The notes beneath the pieces were generated by a model that ran no database searches, was not told the DNA's origin, and worked only from the letters and a program-made list of their open reading frames with translations. Positions 1-15,773 of a stretch of 64,000 nucleotides of DNA are shown here, piece by piece (the stretch's first letter is position 1; the number at the start of each line of letters is the position of its first letter). A program made the translations under genes and the position numbers. Source of the DNA: Polytrichum commune (lineage: Eukaryota > Streptophyta > Polytrichopsida > Polytrichales > Polytrichaceae); NCBI GenBank assembly GCA_950295325.1, contig OX485807.1, positions 33,322,440 to 33,386,439 of the forward strand, written 5' to 3'.

Positions 1-850
1 TTCTCATCCATGATAATTTCTTTGGGCCCTTAGCCCTTCACCTTCTCATGTGAAGTGAACTTGGACGGTCCCGAGATCTTAGATTGCAATGGTCACATGC
101 CTTCAGCCTCATGTGTGAAATGGCCGTAAGGAATAGCCAACTACTACCGCACATAACTACAATGCATAGACGGAAGCATGTCCAACCCATAAATTATTTC
201 CCCCCCCCCCCCAATCTCTTGGAGGTGGGGCCTAACGCAAATTATGACAAACGATGAAACATCAATTATAGTTTGTCATGAAAGAATCCATGTAAACTTT
301 TCATCCATGATCTAGGATTCGTCGGGTCATTAGCCCTTCGCCTTCTCATGTGAAGTGAACTTGGATGGTCCCGGGATCTTAGACTGCAACGGTCACATGC
401 CTTCAGCCTCATGTGTGAAATGGCCGTAAGGAATATCCAGCTACTACCGCACACAACTACAGTACACAGACAGTAAGCAGCATGTCCAACTCATAAACTA
501 TATTTTTTCCCCCAATCTCTTGGAGGTGGGGCCTAACACAAGTTTTGACAGACGATGAAACAATATATACATAGTTTGTCATGTAAGAATCCATGTAAAC
601 TTTTCATCCATGATCTTAGTTCTTTTGCGCCTTCTCATGTGAAGTGAACTTGGACGGTCCCGAGATCTTAGATTGCAACGGTAATGGGCCTTCAGTCTTG
701 TGTACAAAGTGGCCGTAAGGAATAGCCAGCTACTACCGCACATAACTACAGTACATAGACAGTAAGCAGCCTGTCCAGCTCATAATTAAACTGTAATTTT
801 TTCCCCATTCTTTTGTACGCATTGTTGAAACAAACGATACAACTGTACCC
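1..850. repeat. Three tandem copies of a ~300 bp repeat
   Basis: Three diverged copies begin near positions 1, 298 and 600. Each carries the phrase CTTCTCATGTGAAGTGAACT followed by GGTCCCGAGATCTTAG-like sequence, a CATGTGTGAAATGGCCGTAA-like stretch and CTACTACCGCACA; the first two also share AATCTCTTGGAGGTGGGGCC. The left edge of the array may lie outside the window. Short open frames here (for example 266-454, minus) are not convincing genes. A related, more diverged copy lies near 46220-46350. Confidence 0.8.
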
Positions 851-952
851 ATAATCTTTGTACGATCGTGGGTGGGATAGCTGTAAATTACAAATGGACT
901 TTGGAACTGACTTCGGCATTATGCCATGATACGTTGGCCACAGACACCTACG

Positions 953-1650
953 TGTTTAGTAGTATGCATTCGGTACCTTGATACTGTTATTTATAGCACC
1001 ATAGCTTCAGCTTCAACACAAAATTTACTTCGTCTCTTGAAGCAACGATGTCGCATGTCAAAAACCGTTGATCGAAACATGTGCTAAAGTTGATGTGGCA
1101 CCGCCAACAAACATGTTGCATTTCGACATGCAAAGTGTTGAAACTTGCCATGATACTTCGGTAGTGTTACTATTCAACATCGTTGTATTCGTGCAATGAT
1201 CTACTTGACTGGATACTACGATGGGAGATATTGTCTCCTTGGTGTCCAGCGAGGATGTTTTAGTCTGAATGAGAAGTTTTGGAAGGGCATGTTGACATGT
1301 TTGGTAGTATGCATTCGGTACCTTGATACTGTTATTTATAGTACCATAGCTTCAGCTTCAACACAAAATTTACTTCGTCTCTTGAAGCAACGATGTCGCA
1401 TGTCAAAAACCGTTGATCGAAACATGTGCTAAAGCCGATGTGGCACCAGAAAGAAAAAAACATGTTGCATTTCGACATGCAAAGTGTTGAAACTTGCCAT
1501 GATACTTCGGTAGTATTACTATTCAACATCGTTGTATTCGTGCAATGATCTACTTGACTGGATGCTACGATGGGAGATATTGTCTCCTTGGTGTCCAGCG
1601 AGGATGTTTTAGTCTGAATGAGAAGTTTTGGAAGGGCATGATGACATGCA
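953..1650. repeat. Two tandem copies of a 346 bp repeat
   Basis: The stretch starting TAGTATGCATTCGGTACCTT at about 959 recurs at about 1305. The copies (about 953-1298 and 1299-1646) are nearly identical, differing by a few substitutions and a small A-rich insertion in the second copy near 1448. The near identity suggests a recent duplication. Open frames inside (1196-1432 plus, 1332-1529 minus) arise from the repeat. Confidence 0.85.
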
Positions 1651-4600
1651 AATGAAATCGATTTTGCGAGACTTTTCTGGTGTTAGTAGATAACATAGGT
1701 ACCATCTACTCGTGACCCGATTCAAAAGGGGAAGGGGGGAAGGGTCATAAACCTCACGAGAAGCTATTCATTTTATAAAACATGTGTTAAGAATCAGTGT
1801 GCAACCAATGAATGTTTTCCATTGGTTGAATGCAGCAAAATCACGAATTCCTTGATAAAACGAGGTTTTCGCATCCAAACGTCATTCCTCCAAAAACAAT
1901 AGTTGCAAGTAAGATTTTATAAAATACTTTTTGTGTACATTTCAAACATAACATAGACCCTAGAATGTCTTAAAATCGATATAAACTAATCCAAACGCTT
2001 AGATTTCATTTTTTAATTGCCCATCAAATCATAATTTAATCAAACTTAACACATAGACATTATTCAACATTGTTTATACTATGAAAACAATAAACTTATA
2101 AATATTATAATTTAGTATTGTTTGTCATCCACACTTATGTACCACCACTATAGACTATTGTCTTTAGATGCATCATAAGACTAGTACATGTGCTCATAAC
2201 ACTTGAAGGGTTTCAACCTTGAGCTATGGAATCTCAATTTAAGAAAAGATATTTATATTGAAACTAAAAGTTGCTTACATGTAGTTCACCTAGACTTCAC
2301 CAAGTGATTTCAAGATATCAACCGTATGGATGTGTACTTTAATTGAATATCAACAAATTTGCTTTTACAAGGTTTTGCTTTCTATCCTTGCAATTTTTTA
2401 GTGTATAGCACAAAACCAATGTATGTTGATATGTGAAAAAAGCATGGACCATCAGCAGTCAAACCCTTCATGCTCATAAACATGAAATTGACCATTTTTT
2501 TTTTGGTCTTTGAGTTGTGGGTTAGAGTTTCTGAATTGCACATGCTCAAAACAATTTTTTTGTCTAGAGAGAAAGAAAAACATCAACCAAACAATGGTGT
2601 GGATGGAGTTGGATAATGTCACAAGTTAGACTACATTGTGTTGAAGGTGATCTTTTTTTCTTTTTTTTAAAGGAGGCTCCAAATGGTCCTCACGGAGACC
2701 AGCAAGCTCTTAGGGTTTGGTTAATATGGTTGAGTGTTGCTTGTGGATGAAGTTTTGATGAGTGCTTCGAAGGTGTGCTTGATGTATATAAGCATGTAGT
2801 GGATATTCTCAATGATGTAGAGCTCATGACTTCTTAAATCTATACACGATTCACCTCATCTCCAAAATAAGAAGGCTAGTTCTCATGTTTCTCATGTGGA
2901 ATTGCCAATCCTTCAATATATTTTATAATAGGTTGAGAATCCTCCTCACCCCTACCCCCCCCCCCCCCACACACACACACACACATGCGCACGCACACGA
3001 TTATTGAACCCTTACAATTGGTCATCTACAAACCACCTACATTGGATTTAGGTCAATGTCTTTGTGCACAGTGTCTTAGCATGACTCAACGCTTATACTT
3101 GTAATGTTGTTGAAATTGGCATATATCAAGACATTTAAGCTGAAATGTTGTGCTCTAAATAGACTTGTTTTTAAAAATATTTTTGGAGAGCACTACAATA
3201 CTCAAAGTTTCAATACTTCGTCTCTTAAAGATCTAAAGGGCTTTATGTTTCACCTACGCATACAAATTTTGCAAGTCCTCACCAAGTCTTAAAATTCGAT
3301 TCCTAATATTTATAGGTTTGATATTGATTTAGTGTGCTATCTTATGTCAAATGAAAAATAAAGATACGGATCGGTATGTTATTCAATGAGGATTAAAGAG
3401 CAAACATCGTGAAGACACGCGTTTAAAAGAGTTTGAACTGTATCTTCAAATAATCATACATGCTCTGCACTCAATAGTGAAAACGATTGAGAAGACCTAC
3501 ATGTCCAGTTAAAAAATCAACAAACTCGTAAATTTCATAATTATAATTAATCAAGAAGAGGTCCAATTTTGAAATGATTTTTTACTTATGTTGTATTGTA
3601 GATTTGCTAATGCAACATGAGTTTCGTTGTGTAAATCTAAATGGTAGAAGTTGGAGAACATGTCAAAACGAACCAAATGGGATCATAGGACCTCTCATAC
3701 ACTTAAGGGTTACGTATTTACACATGATCATCTTAGATCGTGAATCATCATTGTGTGTGAGCTTCGAGTGTAATGCCACTAAGTTATGATTACACGTTAT
3801 TATTATTCTTCTTCTTCTTATTGTTGTTGTTATAAGCACATGAATTGCCATCAAATAATTTAGTAGTATTGTTGATGACATTGTGACATCCGACAACTTT
3901 GAAAGAGAGAGAGAGAGTACTTAGACACAGCCTGCCAAAGTCTCAGCTCAAACCTATATGATTGTGATTGCACTAGTAATAAGGTAGTAGGTGGTTGGTT
4001 GCCCTTTGAATTATTTGAAGTTGAGACTCACAAAGTCACCGTCAATAGCCTCACACTCAATTTGCACATCCAAAGAAAAGCACGGGTGTAATTGGGCACG
4101 TCTCTACCTACGTCCAACTTCCACGTCATCTTTCAACGAGATTACGAACAATCCCATGATGCCATGTGGCATTTTTCAATGTGAGAACTATTGTATTATC
4201 ATGGTAGATGTCACAAGTTAATGCCAAGGGCGGGTCGAACGGCCATTCCAATCACGCTGATCACATGGTCAGCGTTTCTTCTTCTTCTTAGATGTCACAA
4301 AGTCTCAGCTAAGGGTGGGTTTAGAGTGGGATACGAGACCGAGTAAGCTATGGAATCAAACAATCCCATTGGTTGTGAGAGCAAGATTTTGGACCCAAGG
4401 AGTTTACATGGTCCACAACATGAGAAAATGAAGGGATGTTGTGGGGGTAGCATGTTCCTATCAAATTTGTTGGGTTCCATCTTTAAAACAATGACTCCTT
4501 TGAAGTTTTGGAAATGAATATTCCATCTAAAAAGAAGGCATAAATTCGTCCATGAAAATGCCATGGTCAACATTGAGTGTAATGTGCTTAGGACGATCCT

Positions 4601-4838
4601 TTCGTAGGCGAGGGGGAAGTTTCTTGGACCCGGACTCTAAGTGGTTATAATGGGCTAGATTCCTAGTACCTTGGACACATCTTAGACAACCTTGCTATAC
4701 ACAATTTTGCATTGACACGATGAAAGAGTTAAAAAAAACCTCCATTGAGAGAGAGAGAGATGGTTGCGAGAGCCCTGGGGGTGGACTCTTCATACCATGT
4801 ACGAACTAACGTGAGTGTAAGAAGGGGTATCAATGGAG
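1651..4838. other. Gene-free AT-rich spacer
   Basis: No gene is supported. The stretch has a C-run followed by (CA)n near 2956-2987, short GA runs near 3903 and 4747, and scattered short open frames with no splice or family support. Confidence 0.6.
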
Positions 4839-5252
4839 ACACTACACTAAATATGATGTTCAGTGTTTGATACACTGAATACAAACGCATACACTAAATG
4901 TCAATAACCCTATGAAAGTGAGTAATATTAACTCTAAACTCAAACACTAAGTATCAACTATGATAATATGTGGAAGTTACATGTTTGATTTTAGTGTTAG
5001 TATGGATATGAAAAAAATGCCATCGACTTCAACAGATGAGAATCCACTGAGCAAGAAGGTGGGGTGCCATCCCAAAAATCACAAGTCCAATGAAATCCAT
5101 GCTTCACAAGAAGGGAGGCGGCAGTAGGGAAGGTAGCAACACATTTATGTCTAACACTAATTGTCAAGGAATTGAAAATTAGTGTTGAGCAAGGTAGGGT
5201 GGTAACAACATTAAATATAATCAAACACAAAATATCATATTTAGTGTAGTGT
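4839..5252. mobile_element. MITE-like element with CACTACAC inverted ends
   Basis: The left end reads ACACTACACTAAATATGAT and the right end is its inverted complement with few differences; similarity continues inward for about 30 bp, including a GTGTTTGAT block. The interior is AT-rich and non-coding. The CACTA start resembles the CACTA (En/Spm) superfamily, but I see no clear matching target-site duplication, so the superfamily is only a suggestion. Confidence 0.6.
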
Positions 5253-7665
5253 ACATAGTATACGTAACAGAGAGGTATTCATTTTCTCTAGTGTATACAT
5301 CTAAAAAGGCTATTAATTTTTTTTTGAAGTAAAGGTAGTTGTACAAAAGGGGGCCCTAAGCTTTAGAGAGAAAAAAATGGCAATAATGTGTTAGTTTCAT
5401 CCAATTCGCATTCATTCATTGTTGTCATGTGGTCAGAGTCTTCAATGACTCCCTTGTTCATTCTTGTTAGGGTTCGCATTTGGGATTTGGGACAAGTTAG
5501 AACCTCTTGGAGTGCTCATGGCTCCCTCAAGTCTTGCTCTCCATATTGTGGCTAAGTTTATTGTGTTTTTTGCCTTTGTTTGTGTGGATGCAATCATTAA
5601 CTTACATGCTCTGAGCGAGAAAAATGTTCAATGACTTTCTCATCAAACAACGAATGTGGATTTGACATGTAATAAAGGCATAATTAATTCGTGTTTATAT
5701 TTTGTATGCGTAGTGGAGGCAATTATCACATTAAATCAAAAATCTCAATACAAATATATATGAGTTCATTTTTTAGCATGTCATTAGTATGTATACGTTT
5801 GTTTCTCTCAATAAACTTTTCATATATATATATATATATATATATAGGGTTTAATTTCATAGTGACCCATGCATGCCATTTAGGTTTCCAATGAAGAGTC
5901 CACCCCATGGGGTGAGTGTTTGAAATGAAATGGTCACCGTGTTAGAGTGTCAAATCCCACATAAATAGACATTAAAATAAAATAAATTTGTCTCCCGACA
6001 TTTTCACTTTACATGGCTATCATGCATCATTCGCTTGCACACATTTTGGTGTCTATGTAGATCATCCATTAGGAATTTGCAGTGGCTTCAAGAGCTCGTC
6101 CATTGCGAAGGTGAATATGCAATGAGTTGTTGTATAGCCTTCTATTCCATCTTTTTAGACATTTTGACTTCAAAAGTGATATATTAGAAATCCCAAAGTA
6201 GTTTAATACAATCCAATCAAGACGAACTGACCCTCAAACTACATGAGTTTTTGTTTTTGCTAGAACTCCTTCATTGATGATAGACAAGTTTACGTAGACA
6301 CCATGAAGCCCAAGTCCACACTTAATGGCAACCAAAATGTCTTGTAAAATCATCCATCGAGAAGATGAAAAATGCCAATTACTAGTATATAGCCCGAACA
6401 TGTGTTTTTTGGGACAAACTTACTTTGGAAATGACATCAAATTTCCCAAAGCAATCGAAGGGGAGGGGGGGGGGTCAATTGGAATAAATCAACATTCAAC
6501 ATGCAAGGGAGGTGTTTGTACTAGAGCTCATATATACATGAGAGATGGGTTTAAACAAACACCATATGAGTCTTAAGCCCATGAAGGCAACTACTTACAC
6601 ATTGCCATTCAATAAAAACATGGAAACTTAAGCATGAACATAGAAACTTGAGCTCAAGCATAAACCTATGGGGGGCATGTCTATACTGAACCTCTTACAT
6701 GAATAAGGGTAATTTTTTTGTGACACCTATCAAGTGGGTGGTATGTGTGTGTGTGTGTGGGGGGGGGGGGGGGGATTTGAAAACACATAGAACATTGTAT
6801 ACCCCATCGTTTAATATCTTTTGAAGATAATTGACCCAATTGAATTGACTCATGAACAAACTTGGGTCCAAGTTTTTCATTCCACCCCCGTTAGACTGAA
6901 GTTCCATGAATGGCACGTGCTTTCCTAATGTCGGACTGACATCACATTGTTAAGATACCTTTTGGGTATATATATATACCAAGGATTTTACATTTTTTTT
7001 TGAAATCGGTAGGGTACGGGTATTTGAGGAGATGTTTTGATTTGATACCATTTGGGTTTATATACCTTACAAAAAAAAACCCTTCCAATTTCGGTAAAAT
7101 TACATGAGTTTGTATAAATGGTATTATGATGGTATTGACCCAAATAGGTGATTGGGTGTAGAAGGATTTTTTCATCTTGTGGTACCCACCAAGTATTAAT
7201 ATTTGACTGGTAGAATTTACAATTGTGACATAATTTGGTGCCATTATTGATATTGTGTAATGATACCATGCATTCACCTACTTACCAACCTGACACTCGT
7301 AAAACCATACTAGCTTAACGGTAGGTTTACATTAGGTTCTAAGTCCAAAAAACTTGGGGTCCAAAACACCTCTCAATGGACCTACTTTCAAACTCAAGAT
7401 TCGACCCAAACTTGAAGATTGATTTCTCAAACTAGGAAGGGTATTTTCTTGAGTGATGACAACTGAGATTTGATGGGAAAGTGATGCCACATTAGTGCCA
7501 CTTTGTTTTTCAATACCTTGAACCAAACCCTAGTGCAAACTCATTGCATCCAACATTTTGCTCTCGACCTATAAAATGGTTCAAATAATTGTGGAGTTTC
7601 TTTGGTCTTGGACTGTAGAGTCAACCCACCTTATCCTACTTACCTACGTATTACACAAAATAAGA
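5253..7665. other. Gene-free spacer with microsatellites
   Basis: Contains a (TA)n tract at about 5823-5847 and a (GT)n tract followed by a G-run at about 6742-6774. No gene, RNA or complete mobile element was recognised. Short open frames across the simple repeats are low-complexity shadows. Confidence 0.6.
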
Positions 7666-7774
7666 GGTAATGCATGAGGGGGAGTACATTATGGGGAACA
7701 AGGACAATGTGCGAGGCAATAGTCGAGCATAGATGTCCATGTTCCCCATAAAGCATTCCCCCAAATGCATTACC
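7666..7774. other. Long imperfect hairpin (40 bp arms, ~29 nt loop)
   Basis: The arm at 7666-7705 starts GGTAATGCATGAGGGGGAGT. It pairs with 7735-7774, whose reverse complement starts GGTAATGCATTTGGGGGAAT. By hand 34 of 40 positions match, with mismatches spread along the stem. Size and shape fit a plant microRNA precursor or a very short foldback element. No mature microRNA was recognised. Confidence 0.6.
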
Positions 7775-7979
7775 GAACGTAAAGACCCAAGAACAAATTT
7801 CAGCGACTTCGATTAGTTGGAGAAATGTAACGGCGCGCCCAAAAACGTAACACACTCCGAAATACATGGGATGCATTATGCAAAGAAAGAATACCTCAAA
7901 TTACAAAGGGTCTTTCGGAATTGGTGATGGGCGGGTAACTTATTAGACCCCAATCAAACTTGTCACCCTTCATCAAATG

Positions 7980-9593
7980 AGTTTTAGGGCACGGGCACCG
8001 GAGCCTCTTCTTCTTCCTCTTCTTCCTCTTCCTTCTTGTGTGTGTGCAAAGAGACCGATGAGAGGTGACCTGAAGAGCAGTGAAGTCAAGCTTGAGCTTC
8101 GGATTCTTTTCTAACTTCCAACTCCGATCGATCCGCACTCTTATGGACCAGCCCCAACCGAGGTGGAGCCAAGAGGTCGGTATCATGAATCATTCTCACC
8201 AACAACCTCATCACCATCATACCCTTTGTTTTCATCTCCGTGTCCAATCTGCGCAGTTTTTACTCTGTCTTCGATGCTGCCAACCCTAACAATGTTCTTC
8301 AGGTTAAGGTTGTTCCAGCTGTTGATTTGGTTTGAAGTTGTTATCTGCCGGATGGCATGTCCGGAATTTGGTGAGCCATCCAGTTGGTCATTTTCCCTCG
8401 GGTCCGGCCCTTTTTGATTGATAAGGGCTCATTTGGGTGTATTATCCTTAAATTATATCCAAGGATTGGGTGCAAGGTTATTGAAACCGACCGAGCAGTC
8501 TCATGGTAGGCGGGAGAGATAGTAAGCCTCACGGGAAGCGCTATGTTGTGTGGATATGGTGACTTCATGTGGACTTCGGGTACCTGGATTGCTCTGCCAT
8601 TTGATTTCACATCGTGTGCATTATCAGACATGGAAGTTCAGGTTCCGGTTATATTCCCGGTATCGATGTTTTTTAGGTCGAGTGAATGGGGGTTGTTTTT
8701 TGGGGGAGCTCCCGATATCTTCAAGCAGTTGGGGTTCACAAGGGATTGTAAGTTTGCAGGAAGGAAGGGATGGTTCTTGAAGGAGCTCTTGAAGTCAGCA
8801 AGATTAAAGGTATCTGCAGGGCTTAGAGCTGCCAAGATTGGTAGCAGGTAAAGTATAGGGCTAATTTGCTTTGAATGGAGCGCATGGGGACTTCTGGAGC
8901 TTGTGAGAGCTTAACCTTCTGCGGGATTAGAGAAGTTAGGGCAATCTGGTCCTTGACATGGGAGGGCAGATTTCCCTAAGCAAATTTCCGTAAGCGTATA
9001 TCAGACTCTTGACGACATGTCTGCAAATGGGTCAACAGCAAACAATTTTTTACCTTTAAGAGGACCATATCTGACCTTATACGGCGAAGCTGGATGCATT
9101 GTAGACAGCATGTCTTGGGTGTTTTCCAGACTACATAATTCATGGTCGGAGACAACCTGACACTGCCTTGAGGTTCCATGAAAAGGACACTAGTCGGAGA
9201 CTCGATCACTGTTTCTATGCAGTGGAAGTATGTGGATGCAATTGTAATTTCCCGTGTCAGGGCATTTGTTCTTGTGGCGTCCAACTCGATTGGTCCACAT
9301 CTTTGCCAGCGTTGGCATGACTAGTATAATGATATCTGAACCTCATGTGATGGTTCCTTGTCAGTGTCTGCTAAAGGTGGATGACCTTTGCCTTTTAACT
9401 ACACTGTGATTCAACTATCTTCTCAATTTCAGCCATTTGAGGTTCATGAGGTTGTCAATTTTCTCTTGAATTGTGATGGAAGTTCCGGTTAGCACATTTG
9501 CAGGAAATACAGGGGGAGCAGCTTCTGTCCATCTGTTGAAGCTCAGAGACCGACAAGACAGGATTGGAGCAAGAGAGTACTCACTAGGGCGCC
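7980..9593 (+). promoter_or_regulatory. Probable promoter and 5' leader region of RPT4
   Basis: A pyrimidine-rich stretch (repeated CTTCTTC and CTTCCTCTT near 8010-8035) marks a plausible transcription start zone. A donor-like CAG/GTTAAG occurs near 8305 and an acceptor-like tract before 9432, so an intron in the 5' untranslated region is likely, but its borders are not certain. Small open frames at 8080-8289 and 8163-8417 (plus) could be upstream ORFs; they match no family I know. Confidence 0.4.
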
Positions 9594-13822
<4,229 letters not shown>

Positions 13823-14549
13823 GAGTTGAAGTTGAAATATGCTAGCTGCTTGGCCCATCTATAATTTGAAACAACTAGTAAAAGGGTCGATCAAGGCACG
13901 CTCATGTCACTCACATTTGGAAAAATAAAAAAGCCATTTATTTCCTGTACTATACCTTCTTTTTCTGTAACAAGCAACTTAACCAGTGACTGCTGAGTTT
14001 GTAGGTAGAAATGCCAGGTCAATTGAAAATCGGGTTGTAACATTTTAAATGTAAATAGCAACCCTGGACTGCTGTAGCAATATAAACTAAGAAACTTAAG
14101 AAAAACTTCAATTAATGCAAAGCAATTCCTCGCCTACTATTTTGTAAAATAGAACGAAAGCAATAACTTGTTTTACGGATCACTCTTTTCCACAGAAGTG
14201 GACAAACATTCTGTTTGCAGCCACTTGGAACCAACTTGGAGCTGAATTGGCTGAAGTCTACGGGAGGCCAAGCTGTATATTATAGTCTATGATCTTCATC
14301 TGGAACACATCATGTATTCACGCAATTCTATTCTTTGAACCCAATATTATCACCCTTGTCAACAATGGTGTCCAGATATATGTGCACCTTTGACTGTGAT
14401 GAGGATTTGGTTTTAACAATCTTTCCCATGCAAGCCTGTGCAACAGAAACATGTGGTGACACAGCCTCTGATTTACTTACAGACCTACTTTACATTCCAG
14501 CGCAGTTTCCATTCCTAACTTACGAATTTAGCAGTTTCATCATAACTTA
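13823..14549 (+). other. RPT4 3' region and spacer
   Basis: The RPT4 3' untranslated region probably ends within the first 300 bp; AATAAA-like hexamers occur near 13924 and an A-rich run near 14098. The rest shows no gene. The 71-codon open frame at 14335-14550 has no family or splice support. Confidence 0.5.
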
Positions 14550-14923
14550 GGGCCGGTTTACACTACGGTGGAGAAGTCCACCGGTCATGAAAAAAAGGGC
14601 GTTTCTCAATTGTGATTGGTCGAAAATGCAACTCTTGACCGGTGGGTGTTTACACTAGGTGAAGAAAACAATGGTGGTGAACTTTTCTCATGGATGATAA
14701 AATGACATGGCCGCCTACATGGCGGTACTTTTTGGAGTTGGCCTTCTCCGGAGGAGGAGTTTCTTGTCCGGCCTCAAGAGGCCGGAGAAGCCCAACTCAA
14801 TAAAAATATTTTATTGCCTTTAATTCTTCTCCGGCACATCCACCATTTGCCTTATATAACCATGTCTTGGCCAAGCATTCTTGACCGACCGGAGGCCTTC
14901 TCCACCGTAGTGTAAACCGGCCC
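14550..14923. mobile_element. Tourist/PIF-Harbinger-type MITE with TTA duplication
   Basis: Terminal inverted repeats are identical for 27 bp, beginning GGGCCGGTTTACACTACGGT, and are flanked by TTA at 14547-14549 and 14924-14926. This combination (TTA target duplication, GGGCC start, 374 bp, no coding capacity) is typical of PIF/Harbinger-derived MITEs. Perfect ends imply recent insertion. It lies between RPT4 and the hydrolase gene. Confidence 0.9.
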
Positions 14924-15773
14924 TTAGTACTGTGTGGTTCCTTGAAATCTGGATCTTCCTACACAATCACAGCAGCTGCAATCTCTTTCACATCTCACTG
15001 CAGCACTCGGCAAGCCATGTGACTGATACGTTATAAGTAGGTACAAACCTCTTTAAACTCTAAACCCTTGATTCAGTGCAAGTTGGACTACAATTTACGC
15101 GGGCACTGCCAACATCCTGGGACCTGCACCATCCTAGCGGAGGCAGAGCTCACAACTCGTCCTCTCTTATCTGGCTGTGTTCGTTCTATCTCTAGTAACT
15201 TATATCTGAGAGGCTTCTACTTGTAGTAAATGGGGATGGCCCACCGTTTCTGGTCGTGGCCTAAGATTCCTTGGTCGAGGTAGAATGTTACGGAGGAAAC
15301 GAGTAAAAGTATGACTAATGATAATTTCCTTGTAAATACGCTGGCATGTTTATCCTACTTACATGAGCCACGCAAACAGAGAAGTTGTTGGTCGGTCGGT
15401 TGCACCAAAAGCCACAACTTCTGTGAAAGGATCTGGTCAACCTGCCTGGTCACCAGCTCGGGAAAGGAGTCCTGATCCGACGGAGCTGGAGATTTTGGAT
15501 CTGTGAGCCTAGGACTAAGTTATTTACGGCCACTGGAAAGATTTATTGGTTCGGTCATCGATTTGATCATCACTGATCACGATTCTCGATCAGATACTTA
15601 TTGTGCGCGTGACGGTTTCAGTGTGATAGCAAACTGACACAACAGTCATGAATGCTCGTGTTGCCTGAACTTTAATTGAAAGGGAGCTGGGTTAAGTGTG
15701 TCGGTGATTTTTTCGGCAGAAGTCTCAAATCTCAATTGCAAGAGCTGAGCGGTGAGGAAGAAAGAAGATCACG
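14924..15773 (+). promoter_or_regulatory. Spacer and probable promoter/leader of the hydrolase gene
   Basis: No coding sequence is supported. The region is less AT-rich than the repeat tracts and directly precedes the hydrolase start, so it probably holds the promoter and 5' untranslated region. No specific element can be pinned down. Confidence 0.35.
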